Below are positions 55,443-63,998 of a stretch of 64,000 nt of DNA, piece after piece (positions within the stretch are counted from its first letter, which is position 1; each line of letters opens with the position of its first letter). A program made the position numbers and the translations under genes. The DNA comes from Pacificibacter marinus (GTDB taxonomy: Bacteria; Pseudomonadota; Alphaproteobacteria; Rhodobacterales; Rhodobacteraceae): NCBI RefSeq assembly GCF_018860665.1, contig NZ_JAHKPK010000064.1, positions 62,001 to 126,000 of the forward strand, written 5' to 3'. The notes beneath the pieces were generated by a model. That model was given only the letters and a program-made list of their open reading frames with translations. It was not told the DNA's origin and did not search any database.

Positions 55443-56096
55443 TCAAAGCGCGAATGCGCGATCTGCCTCAAACCCCGGAAGCACCGGAGCTGTTGCGTTA
55501 AACGCCAAACGCCAAGTAACGTCACCGTTTAACTTGTATCCTATACGTGCAATTCCAAGAGGTCCGTCTAAGAAAATTGCACAAATGCGCCCACCTTCTT
55601 TGACTTGGCCCAAAATTGCAGCAGGAATCGTCTCAACAGCGCCTTGCAACACGACAACATCATAAGGTCCGTGTTGTGGTGCACCGACAGTCAAAGCTGC
55701 CACCTCGACCACAACATTGTCAGACCCTGCGTCAGCCAAAGCTGAAATGGCATCTTGAGACAGTGCCTCATCTTCTTCAACAGCGATCACGGCTTGCGCC
55801 ATACGTGCAATCACAGCCGATGAATATCCAAGGCCTGTGCCGATATCCAAAACCAATTCGTCGCCCTGAATATTAAGCGCATCCAGCATCTTAGCCAAAA
55901 CACGCGGATCAAGCGCCACACGGCCATTGCCGAGCGACACATGCTCGCCAACATAAGCCGCAGCACGCTGTGCAGTCGGCACAAAATTTTCGCGCGCCAC
56001 AGTCAACATGGATTCAATGATCGGGAATTTGGTTACATCTGAGGGCCGCACTTGTGTGTCGACCATCATGGTACGCAGTTTTGCAAAATCTGTCAT
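55443..56096 (-). CDS. pcm: Protein-L-isoaspartate O-methyltransferase
   Basis: 217 aa from the ATG at 56096 (MTDFAKLRTMMVDTQVRPSDVT). SAM-binding motif VLDIGTGLGYSSAVIARMA and the family motif VALDPRVLAKMLDALNIQGDE are present. Repairs isoaspartyl residues. In Alphaproteobacteria a pcm homologue commonly precedes tolC, as here. Confidence 0.9.
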   Translation of the reverse strand: MTDFAKLRTMMVDTQVRPSDVTKFPIIESMLTVARENFVPTAQRAAAYVGEHVSLGNGRVALDPRVLAKMLDALNIQGDELVLDIGTGLGYSSAVIARMAQAVIAVEEDEALSQDAISALADAGSDNVVVEVAALTVGAPQHGPYDVVVLQGAVETIPAAILGQVKEGGRICAIFLDGPLGIARIGYKLNGDVTWRLAFNATAPVLPGFEADRAFAL

Positions 56097-56234
56097 GAGC
56101 TGAACTCTTTCGTTCACATAGGAGTCTCTTGCGTTATTGCCATATCACAAGACATACGGCAACATGCGAATATCATACATTTGGCGTCTTGCAGCCCCCG
56201 CATCCTTGGTATAAACCCCGCTCAACCACGACGA

Positions 56235-56308
56235 GGCGAGTTGGCGGAGTGGTTACGCAGCGGATTGCAAATCCGTGTACAGGAGTTCGATTCTCCTACT
56301 CGCCTCCA
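56235..56308 (+). tRNA. tRNA-Cys(GCA)
   Basis: Acceptor ggcgagt pairs with actcgcc, anticodon loop TTGCAAA gives GCA (Cys), T loop GTTCGATTC, 3' CCA encoded at 56306-56308. 74 nt with CCA. It marks the border between the syntenic chromosome and an apparent island on its 3' side. Confidence 0.96.
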
Positions 56309-56655
56309 ATACTTAGCCGATTTCGGCAAAGTATTCTCAACATGGTTCTCAACATTCTGGATTCGACCCCCATTGGTTCTTCGAACCGCCGACCTCTGCC
56401 TTCGGAGGGCAGAGATAGCCCATCTGTTCATGCCATGTTCGCTGCTTGTACAGGGTTTGGTCAGGGTTCGAGGGTATTGAGATACTCTCAATCTTGGTCG
56501 GGACAAGAAACCACCACAAGTGATCGTTGAATGTCTCCCTTGTTCACAGTTATTCTGTAACATTAGTGGTAGAGTGGCCTAAAAGCGAAAGGCTGCATTC
56601 CGCATTGCTGCGCTTCCTACCACGCGCAGCATTTCAGCTCATCGTACCAGCCAAC
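56309..56655. other. 347-bp non-coding stretch at the island border, with a tRNA-Arg-like remnant
   Basis: No gene. On the minus strand a perfect tRNA-like anticodon arm (tctgcc-CTCCGAA-ggcaga, 56395-56413; anticodon CCG, Arg) is followed by aggtcggcggttcgaa, the usual tRNA-Arg variable and T-arm sequence, but the T stem then breaks down and the D arm and acceptor are unrecognisable. Probably a degenerate tRNA fragment or an old att site. The rest of the gap has no clear signal. Confidence 0.5.
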
Positions 56656-57990
56656 TTACTTTCGGTATTCTTGTAGACCTAGCTCAGCCCACATCCAGCC
56701 AAAATCGTATTCTTCGATTGCCTCATTTTGATGCATAGCGCTGTTGTTCTCCAACTTCTTTAGCCATTCGACCACCTTCACACGACCCTCTTTACTCCGC
56801 ACTGCTTGGTTAGGTGATTTACCACCTAACGCTGGTATCGGCGCATCAAGCGTTTCGCGATAATGCCGGTCCATGTGCCCCCGAACTATCTGCCGTGCGA
56901 TCTCTGGGGGAATTTCGTCAGCATCCTCCAAGTCCAATTCATCTTGCTCTTCAGCCATCATTTGTTCGACTGTGCGGATCGTGGTCAGAGGTTGCTTTAA
57001 ATGCTGGCCCGCCGCCTTCATCACCAAGTGGCGCACTCTATCGGCGCGAGCGGATGAGTTCACATTGATAAGCAGGGATTTACCTTTGAGCTCTATATGA
57101 CCTAGCACAGTGCGACCGTCTGTCTGTGAATCCAACACTAGACCATCGTTTTCCCTTGGGGCCTTGCTGCCGTGTGGTGCGAGCCAAGTCCAACAACGTG
57201 CACCATCGGCGGCAAAGCAATTGACCTCGCTCAAGCAAAGGGAAACTTCTTTCTGCCTAACGCCTGTCTCAAATGGAAATCGTAGATCATGAAACATAAT
57301 GTCTTCGCCATATGCGTTGGTGAATTCGGGCAATTCCTTCGAAAGCGCCCGTGGTAGGGCCGTAAAGAGCCAAGCGCTGGTGAAGATCGGCGCGCATTTC
57401 AAGATCTGGTTAGACGCGAGTGATAGCTTATCGTTTTTATCGACGTTCAACACGGTGGATAAACCATCAAACAAGAGCGCAACGGCCTCTCTAGAAAAAG
57501 CCAGAAGCGCACCCGAAATCACATGGACGTCGTTTTCGGCAATGACGCGAACGACAATCCGGTCCCATTGCTTCAATGACTGCGTTGCCGATCCTTCAAG
57601 CACCGTGACGGGCTTTGCGTCTCCAACTAGATCCTTAAGAACCATGGACGTTCCGGGCTTAACCTCACTGACTTCGTAAAGGCTGACTGGTGTATCTCGC
57701 AGAGCACCGAAATACTCACGATTGGCAGCTGGTTCGTTCCATCCGCGTCGCTTGAGGTAAAGGTCGACAATATTGCCGTCTTCGTACTGGCGGCTCAGAA
57801 AATCTTCGAATCCACATCCCCATAACACGCCAGGCCAAGGCTCCCCCAACACTTCGGGTAGGTCATCATAATCAAGGTCAAACTCCTCAAGAGCTGGCAT
57901 CAAATGCTCTGCCACGACTTCCTGCAAGCGTCCAAACCAAAGATCATCCTGACTGATGAAGGTAAGTAAATCCGAGATGTCATTGCGCAC
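56656..57990 (-). CDS. Unknown 444-aa protein with ParS/MbcA-like C-terminus
   Basis: 444 aa with a GTG start (57990) and a ggagag site. The N-terminal ~330 residues have no family I recognise: acidic-rich start with LLTFISQDDLWFGRLQEVV and a central FDGLSTVLNVDKNDKLSLASNQILKCAPIFTSAWL. The C-terminal segment DAPIPALGGKSPNQAVRSKEGRVKVVEWLK matches the pattern (PALGGxTPxEA...G...V) seen in DUF2384-type antitoxin C-terminal domains and some SEC-C proteins. No HTH or toxin partner visible. Island gene; function unknown. Confidence 0.7.
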   Translation of the reverse strand: MRNDISDLLTFISQDDLWFGRLQEVVAEHLMPALEEFDLDYDDLPEVLGEPWPGVLWGCGFEDFLSRQYEDGNIVDLYLKRRGWNEPAANREYFGALRDTPVSLYEVSEVKPGTSMVLKDLVGDAKPVTVLEGSATQSLKQWDRIVVRVIAENDVHVISGALLAFSREAVALLFDGLSTVLNVDKNDKLSLASNQILKCAPIFTSAWLFTALPRALSKELPEFTNAYGEDIMFHDLRFPFETGVRQKEVSLCLSEVNCFAADGARCWTWLAPHGSKAPRENDGLVLDSQTDGRTVLGHIELKGKSLLINVNSSARADRVRHLVMKAAGQHLKQPLTTIRTVEQMMAEEQDELDLEDADEIPPEIARQIVRGHMDRHYRETLDAPIPALGGKSPNQAVRSKEGRVKVVEWLKKLENNSAMHQNEAIEEYDFGWMWAELGLQEYRK

Positions 57991-58178
57991 ATCAGCTCTC
58001 CAACTCTTAGCCGTATTCAGCGCAATTCATAGCCAAATTGCGTACCGGTGTCAGCACCTGGGTGCAGTAGATTTGAAAAAATAATATTTCCAGTCGGCCC
58101 AAAGCAGCCCCTGATATCTTGGACCATTTGCTGCATTGAAGCTTGACGAAACCCTCATTTCTGGCGTTCCCTGTGACA

Positions 58179-58415
58179 ATGAAGATCAATGAGGACAGTG
58201 TTGACGACGCGGTTCTGGCGCTGCTCTGGCTGACGCTTCACGACGGGCACCGCGCCTGGAAGAGCCATGAATGGGACGTGCTCGGTCGGCTGCACGAAAA
58301 GGGACTCATTCTGGATCCGGTCGGCAAAGCAAAGTCAGTGGTGCTTACAAACGACGGCTTGCGCCGGTCAGAAGAACTGTTCAAAGCCCTTTTCACCAAT
58401 GCGCCAAAGACTTGA
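58179..58415 (+). CDS. DUF6429 family protein
   Basis: 78 aa from the ATG at 58179 (MKINEDSVDDAVLALLWLTLHDGHRAWKS). The pattern HDGxRAWKxxxWDxLxRLHEKGLIxDPVGKAKSVVLT is the DUF6429 signature. Its upstream-frame extension to 58143 is not conserved-looking. The family is usually in accessory regions; a winged-helix-like fold is likely. Function unknown. Confidence 0.85.
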   Translation: MKINEDSVDDAVLALLWLTLHDGHRAWKSHEWDVLGRLHEKGLILDPVGKAKSVVLTNDGLRRSEELFKALFTNAPKT

Positions 58416-58614
58416 CTGAATGAATGAATTGCTGTCTCAGGTCAGGAAGGCCCAAAGCAGTCATTAACCGGTGCCATGGATACTGCGATGCAGCTTCTCG
58501 AAAGCGGTCGCTTGTCTTAATGTCTTGTGATCTAACCTAATGAATAGGCCGAAGTCGAAGTCATATGAGCAAAGCATCAGGATCATGGGCCGAGGCTCGC
58601 GTTAGGAGGACACC

Positions 58615-59376
58615 GTGGACTGGACCCAACGCAGGGTAAATTCTGAAAAACTTTCTACATGTGAGCGCTGTGGACTAAATACTCAGCTTAGAAAGTCACA
58701 TGCGATACCTGATGCCTTTTTTCGAGATTTAAAGCGTAGCGGCAAAGGTAAGGTTACCAAAATTCACCAGGACTTCGGCCCCCGCCCCAGCTCTGAAAGC
58801 GGATGGTCGTACATTCTATGTGCACAATGTGAAATGCACTTCAATGCATCGTGTGATGAAGCCGCTATCCTGTTTGTTAAGCACACGGTTTCGAAAAGCC
58901 AGCTACAAGCCATAGACCACAGTACTCTCGCCCTCTTCATCTGTAGCGTTTTGTGGCGCGCCCAGCTGTCTTCCGCTTCTATGTATGGCGGATATAAAAT
59001 TACCAAAGCAGACGTCGATCAAATTTCCAGTGCTGCCTTAGGGCGATGTGATCCATTTATGAGTTTTTCGTTTGAGGTCGCGCAACTGCATGACGAAGAT
59101 GGCAATATCAGTATTAACCAAATAAGGAAGACTATCGCGGCACCTTACAGGACGGAAGTAAAGATAGGTTCCAACCTTCACACGATCCACTATTTTGTCG
59201 CTGGAGGAGTCTTTTTTTCAGCACTTTCACCCAAAGTTCCATCTATAGTTTTAGACCATCGTTATCTTGTACAAGGCGCTCGAGATGTTCCCAGAGTCAA
59301 AAGGTCACTTTCTTCACTATCAAACTTCAGAAAAATCGAAGCAATTGCCCGCCGCGAGGCAGGGTCTAGCAGTTAA
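58615..59376 (+). CDS. Unknown protein with HNH-like zinc cluster
   Basis: 253 aa. GTG start with a near-perfect AGGAGG site six bases upstream. The N-terminal 80 residues hold CERCG...SHAIPDAFFR...CAQCEMHF, i.e. paired CxxC motifs with an intervening SHxIP, a pattern I associate with degenerate HNH-type zinc folds in accessory loci. The remaining ~170 residues are unassigned. AT-richer than the flanking housekeeping genes by eye. Function unknown. Confidence 0.7.
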   Translation: MDWTQRRVNSEKLSTCERCGLNTQLRKSHAIPDAFFRDLKRSGKGKVTKIHQDFGPRPSSESGWSYILCAQCEMHFNASCDEAAILFVKHTVSKSQLQAIDHSTLALFICSVLWRAQLSSASMYGGYKITKADVDQISSAALGRCDPFMSFSFEVAQLHDEDGNISINQIRKTIAAPYRTEVKIGSNLHTIHYFVAGGVFFSALSPKVPSIVLDHRYLVQGARDVPRVKRSLSSLSNFRKIEAIARREAGSSS

Positions 59377-59686
59377 ACCCAACAGATGGATCTGCCCTAA
59401 ACGGATATTGGTCAATGCTCCCCACGCTGCACTACGGCTTGAAGCCCATTGGGCACGCCCCGCCCAGAACGATGGCGGCAGCCGACTCTGATCTGGTCTA
59501 GCAGCCGCGCGTTAGTCTCGTCACAGCCTTGCGTGTGGACTGAGGTCTCGATGATGCCGAGGAATTCTTTTGGCCACTCCAAATCCATCGGATCAGCTAA
59601 ATTGTGGCTTTGGAAGGTACGTTCCTGTAGACGCAGAATGGTTCAAAACATTACCAATTGAAGGCGCTGTCAACTAATGCTGATAA
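59377..59686. other. 310-bp gap between island genes
   Basis: Contains only the frameshifted relic on the minus strand. No terminator or promoter is clear. The 3' part (59643-59686) is A/T rich. Confidence 0.5.
59432..59642 (-). pseudogene. Frameshifted relic of a small protein
   Basis: Minus-strand reading gives LQERTFQSHNLADPMDLEW..KEFLGIIETSVHTQG and then NARLLDQI; the frame then degrades, while a shifted frame continues with SAAAIVLGGACPMGFKP and stops at 59434-59432. Both halves read like one protein broken by an indel near 59485. No start codon or ribosome site is evident at the 5' end. Most likely a truncated, decaying gene. Confidence 0.5.
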
Positions 59687-60115
59687 TCAATTGTCTAGTC
59701 GAGAGAATCTAATTTTCACTTCAGCTTTTTCCACAGCGGATAAGTCGCTTTTAGTTGCTTCGTATACCTCATGAACCAAACCCATTACTTCTTCAAAGGC
59801 CTTTCTTTCGCGTCGAATTTTTTTCATAGAAAGCATAGTAAGATATGAGCCTAAGAAATAACCTGCCATAGCCGCAACTAGTCCGAGTGCACCCGCAGGT
59901 GAACGAAGAATGTTTTCAAAGGTAAATTCTCCGACGACCGAACTACCAAAATATGTGAATACTATTGCAAGTATGCCTAGGACCCCAAAAGTAACCCCGA
60001 ATAGAGACAAAAAGAACTGACGTTTTGCTAGTTCTTTTTCTGCTTGAACTTTTTCGGCAAGTTCCAGCAAATCAAGGTAGGCCTTTCGATCCCTCTCACT
60101 TAGTATATCCGTCAT
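59687..60115 (-). CDS. Two-helix membrane protein with coiled-coil flanks, paired with the GTPase
   Basis: 142 aa. Cytosolic helix 1-32 (ERDRKAYLDLLELAEKVQAEKELAKRQ), TM1 about 34-58, TM2 about 74-97, then a charged helix to the end (KKIRRERKAFEEVMGLVHEVYEATKS). It overlaps the GTPase gene by four bases (ATGA), so the two are coupled. No known family. Plausibly a membrane effector or anchor for the GTPase (inference). Confidence 0.75.
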   Translation of the reverse strand: MTDILSERDRKAYLDLLELAEKVQAEKELAKRQFFLSLFGVTFGVLGILAIVFTYFGSSVVGEFTFENILRSPAGALGLVAAMAGYFLGSYLTMLSMKKIRRERKAFEEVMGLVHEVYEATKSDLSAVEKAEVKIRFSRLDN

Positions 60116-60921
60116 CTACAAAAACTCCCGAGCAATGTGACGAATTGCGACAAATAGTGATCCCGATCTTCCTTACTTAAACTACTCTCAACAACCTCAT
60201 TGCCCCAGACAAAGCTGTCTAGCAAAGAGCAGACAGGAGTCGCGTCCCAGCTAAGGTTATCATGGCCTACTGATTCACGAAGACGATTCAGCTTTTCAGC
60301 AAACTCTGACCCAAGGTGCGGAGAATAATACCGACGTGCGTCTTCAATATTTCCATAGAACAGGTCAACCTTTGTAACGGCAACAAGAATCCACTTTGGC
60401 TTTCTTGATTTTTGTTTCGAAGCCCGAATTAGCCTACAGACCTCTTCAAGTATTTCTAGCTCGGCTTGCAAATTGAGATCTCGCCACTTCGATATAGTGT
60501 CGTATCCAAGGCTCATGTTGACCTCCGCAGCGTGCTCGTCGCGAGCCGTCACAAAGCCGTTTCCTGCCACAAAAACCACACCATCAATAGGGTCTTCGGA
60601 GTCAAATATTTTGTTATACGTCTCTATCTGAGGGCCACTTTGCTGGCCCGGCGCGACTACAACTGCAAAGCGGCTGCCATTGGCCTTGGCCTTCCCTGCC
60701 TCTGCTTTTCGAGATTGCCCAGGCGCCTCATATCCGTCTTTGAAAGCCGCACCCGTCATGTGGTCTAACAAGACCGTTTTACCAATCCCTCCGGGACCGA
60801 CAAAACCAATCCGGTACTTTGGGCCAAGAATCTTCGTAATCAGCTTTTCCCACGTCGACAGGGCGACCTGTCTATTATTGTATGCCCCCCTCGCGGCGGG
60901 AATAATCCACTCGACTGGCAT
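60112..60921 (-). CDS. P-loop GTPase-like protein
   Basis: 269 aa. Walker A/G1 GPGGIGKT at 42-49; a G3-like APGQQSG at 90-96 in place of DxxG; G4 TKVD at 183-186; a G5-like ATPVCSL near 227. These fit a TRAFAC-type GTPase, though the APGQ motif is unusual and nucleotide preference is unproven. First gene of the two-gene operon with the membrane protein. Island context suggests an accessory, perhaps defensive, role. Confidence 0.8.
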   Translation of the reverse strand: MPVEWIIPAARGAYNNRQVALSTWEKLITKILGPKYRIGFVGPGGIGKTVLLDHMTGAAFKDGYEAPGQSRKAEAGKAKANGSRFAVVVAPGQQSGPQIETYNKIFDSEDPIDGVVFVAGNGFVTARDEHAAEVNMSLGYDTISKWRDLNLQAELEILEEVCRLIRASKQKSRKPKWILVAVTKVDLFYGNIEDARRYYSPHLGSEFAEKLNRLRESVGHDNLSWDATPVCSLLDSFVWGNEVVESSLSKEDRDHYLSQFVTLLGSFCR

Positions 60922-61310
60922 TATTGAAAAATTCTCTTTCCTGAGCTTAAGGATAGGGCTTGGACCCCGTTATTCGTCTCTTTCTACATCGGGGTGGCAA
61001 TTTTCACCAGAAGAGATATTAATCCTTGCGCAATCGATCAGGCGGATATGCTTAACCACATGAGTGATTGATGGCTTGACGTAGTTCTAACTCTTGTCAC
61101 TCTTTCGAGTCGCAGTGGGCTCTTCCTGATTTTCTTCGGCGAGCTATTCGGCGAACTAAATGTCCGCTTTTAGCAAGCGTCTTGTTGCGGTCTCTCATGC
61201 AGCGAATGGCTGGTTTCCGCCCTGAGTGTCGGTCGACGTGAACGTCCCTTCCGGACGACAGGCGCAGCAAACGGACATCCCTCCGAGCCAAAGGTCAAGT
61301 GTCGGTTTTT
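60922..61310. other. 389-bp gap between helicase and GTPase genes
   Basis: No credible gene; minus-strand frames of up to 82 codons are Arg-rich and overlap the helicase end. It must contain the GTPase operon promoter. The T-run tttttt at 61309-61314 is antisense to the helicase C-terminus. No repeats recognised. Confidence 0.5.
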
Positions 61311-63998
61311 TCAAACTTTTGCTTTGCCATTGCATCGCGGGAACTTCACGCAGCTCATAAACTTCCCATACCGTCCTCTGCGCTCGACCAACCAGCCATC
61401 TGAACAGCTTGGACAGGGCCGATAGATTTCTCCGCAGGAACATGTTGCATCACCTTTGTCAGACTTTCTGGCTGGAAGCCCTGTGTCGCAAACAGCGCAG
61501 GCAGGAAGCGTGTTGCCGCAGAGCTCTGTGTGCTCACAGCGAAAAAATGCGCCGCCTTTCTTTTTCGGTACCGAAAATATGCTCCCCTGGCATTCGCCAC
61601 ACGTATGCACTTCCGCATCGCCGCCCACCTCTGAAGTCAGTTCATAGGCGTCGTCATCGATGAGTTCCTTGACGAAGGAAGATTGTCGGGCCGAAGTTCC
61701 CATGATTGTCAGGCTTTTTCGCGCGCGTGTCATCGCGACATACATCACGCGCCTTTCTTCGGCATGCTCAAAAGGCTCAGCTTCAGGCGAGACCATTGTC
61801 AGCAGTGGATCGTCCACAATTTCTGATGGAAACCCAATGCGTCCGCTGAAGACTTGGAGCAGAACGACGTGATCTGCCTCAAGCCCTTTGGAGGCATGGA
61901 TCGTTTTGAAGTTGATGTCTAAATCCGGATAGCTTGAGGACAACCTGCGCATACCCTCTGGCGCAGAGTGCCTGTAGCGGCCCAATAAAAGAACGGAACT
62001 GCGCTTATTCGCATTTTTGGCTTTTACGTTTAGATCATTGAGCACGGCTTTGAGCTTAACGTCTTCGTCGTGTTTAAATGTCGATACGATAGATATCGCA
62101 GGCCCGTCTGAAATTCCTGCTGGGATGACGGTTTTCGCAAGCTGTGTTGGGTTCTGCAGAACGAAATGTCGTGCGGCAAAGGCGATCTTGTCAACTGATC
62201 TAAACGTACGTCCGAGGTCGACCGTGCGATGGACATCATTCGCGCCATTGAACTCGCCTCCGAACTCTTGGCCAAAGTTCCGCATCAAATGGATATCGGA
62301 ACCAGCAAAACGATAGATGGATTGCCAATCATCACCGACTGCGAAAAGGCGTGCATCATGGTGTTGCGAGAGCAGCGCTTTGACGAGACGCGCGCGGCTT
62401 CTTGAAATATCTTGGAACTCGTCGACGAGCACATGCTTGTAGGGGCTTTTGAAACGCCCAGTCTCAACGTATTTGGCGGCTCGCAACACCATGTCTTCGA
62501 AATCTATACGTGTGTCGAGACTGTCTTCGTAGGCCTGAAATACCGGTGCGAAAACGGCGAGAAATGCGGATGCTCGCTTGCCAAGCTTGGCTTTCTTTGC
62601 CTTCACATTACAATCCGCCAACCTGTACCCACCGCTTTTGAAATTGCGCAAGAAGTTGGCAAGGAGTTGTACGAAGCTGTCGATCTGGTTCATCTCGACA
62701 ACGCGGTCAAAAAGATCTTCTCGAGCGCGAGGTTTTAATTCCTCATACGGTTCGATCTTTTGGGCAAGTACTTCGAGAAGTCTGTTTTCCACACGATCAT
62801 AGCTGAAGGTTTCCAGTAGAACCGTGTCGTTGTCTTCATGGACTTGGCGTTTCCAAGCCATGCCTTCGAGGTATTCATCCTGATCGACCCACGGTGCCGT
62901 CACAAGGGTCATGTTTCCATCACGGCCACGTTGTTTTCTGACCCCAAAATGTTCCAGGTAGACCCCACTTTCAGTCAATCGAAAATCAGGACAATAGTTC
63001 TTTTTCGTAGGGTCTGAGGTGGCAAACTCATAGTCAGGTTCGTATTCGTATTCGACGCCATTCTCGTACAGCCAGTTGGCGATCATCAGCTCTTCGAAAC
63101 TTTTGACTTTTTCACCTTGAAGCGTCCGAAGGTCTTCTTTTTCGAGGTACGTGTAGAAGTCGTGCTTTTGCTTGAAATCCCATTCAGATTTTTCTTCCAA
63201 ACGAGCGGATTTAAACCAATCTATAATTGCTTTCGATGCCTCAGGAACTGTCTTGGCAATGTGTATGAGGATGTCACGGATGAGCACGAGAAAGGCTTTG
63301 TCGTCTGTCGCATGTGCGGCCAAGGCAGGTTTGCCGCCTTCGACCAAGCCGATGATATCGTATGCCAGAGCATGAAATGTTCGCGCTTCAACCGGCTCCC
63401 CGCAGCGTTCTTGTATTCTGTCTGACATCTCGGCTGCAGCATCGCGTGCAAAGGCAAGAAGAAGCACTTCTTCTGGTTTGCGAATACCGGACTTGAGGAG
63501 GTAACCAGCTTTCGCGGTGATGACACTTGTCTTGCCAGATCCAGCGCCCGCCAAAACCAAAGTTGCGTCCTCGTCGGCCACGATGGAAAGGCGCTGCTCT
63601 GGCGTTAGTGGGTTTTGTTCGAAGGTGTCGAAGAAGTCGCCCCAGAGCGCGAGTTGCGCAGTTTCAAATTTCGAAATCGCTGTGTTTCTCACCTTTGCGG
63701 GGGTTGCGAAAAAGCTGCGGATTTCACTTATAGTCTCGATACGATCCTGGCCAATAGCTGCAACGTTGAGTTTCGAAAGGATTTCTTTTTCAAGCATCTC
63801 CGCTTTTCGCAGAAGTGGCTGAACATAACAGGCAGAAGGGTACCGCGTCGGTGACTTCAGGTCTGCGAGTGCAGAGAGCAGGCTTTTGATATCATCCGCG
63901 TGAGCTTCAAGCTGTTGGACGTTAAAGTCGCGCCAGGCTTTTTCGATCTGTGCAGCATCTCGTGCAAGGTTTACTTTGTTTGCACCGCGCACGCGCAA
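61311..63998 (-). CDS. HelD/UvrD-like helicase with inserted nuclease-like segment and zinc ribbons (5' end may lie outside)
   Basis: At least 895 aa. The frame is open to the window edge at a TTG, so the true start may be beyond it. SF1 motifs: I GAGSGKTS (151-158), II DEFQD (526-530, helicase IV form), III GDDWQSIYRFAGSD, V TIHASKGLEADHVVLLQ, VI VAMTRARKSL. An insert near 300-352 (EELMIANWLYENGVEY, YCPDFRL, YLEHFGV) resembles a PD-(D/E)XK-like nuclease. The C-terminus has about three to four topoisomerase-type zinc ribbons (CGECQG, CAVCD, CSCGE, CPSCS). Stress repair or defence helicase. Confidence 0.88.
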   Translation of the reverse strand: MRVRGANKVNLARDAAQIEKAWRDFNVQQLEAHADDIKSLLSALADLKSPTRYPSACYVQPLLRKAEMLEKEILSKLNVAAIGQDRIETISEIRSFFATPAKVRNTAISKFETAQLALWGDFFDTFEQNPLTPEQRLSIVADEDATLVLAGAGSGKTSVITAKAGYLLKSGIRKPEEVLLLAFARDAAAEMSDRIQERCGEPVEARTFHALAYDIIGLVEGGKPALAAHATDDKAFLVLIRDILIHIAKTVPEASKAIIDWFKSARLEEKSEWDFKQKHDFYTYLEKEDLRTLQGEKVKSFEELMIANWLYENGVEYEYEPDYEFATSDPTKKNYCPDFRLTESGVYLEHFGVRKQRGRDGNMTLVTAPWVDQDEYLEGMAWKRQVHEDNDTVLLETFSYDRVENRLLEVLAQKIEPYEELKPRAREDLFDRVVEMNQIDSFVQLLANFLRNFKSGGYRLADCNVKAKKAKLGKRASAFLAVFAPVFQAYEDSLDTRIDFEDMVLRAAKYVETGRFKSPYKHVLVDEFQDISRSRARLVKALLSQHHDARLFAVGDDWQSIYRFAGSDIHLMRNFGQEFGGEFNGANDVHRTVDLGRTFRSVDKIAFAARHFVLQNPTQLAKTVIPAGISDGPAISIVSTFKHDEDVKLKAVLNDLNVKAKNANKRSSVLLLGRYRHSAPEGMRRLSSSYPDLDINFKTIHASKGLEADHVVLLQVFSGRIGFPSEIVDDPLLTMVSPEAEPFEHAEERRVMYVAMTRARKSLTIMGTSARQSSFVKELIDDDAYELTSEVGGDAEVHTCGECQGSIFSVPKKKGGAFFRCEHTELCGNTLPACAVCDTGLPARKSDKGDATCSCGEIYRPCPSCSDGWLVERRGRYGKFMSCVKFPRCNGKAKV

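Noticed and set aside
58096-58460. 12-bp direct repeat (ggcccaaagcag) at 58096-58107 and 58449-58460 flanking the DUF6429 gene
   Set aside because: Too short to call a mobile-element boundary; could be chance.
61097-61291. 64-codon Arg-rich minus frame downstream of the helicase
   Set aside because: Biased composition and no ribosome site; looks like chance.
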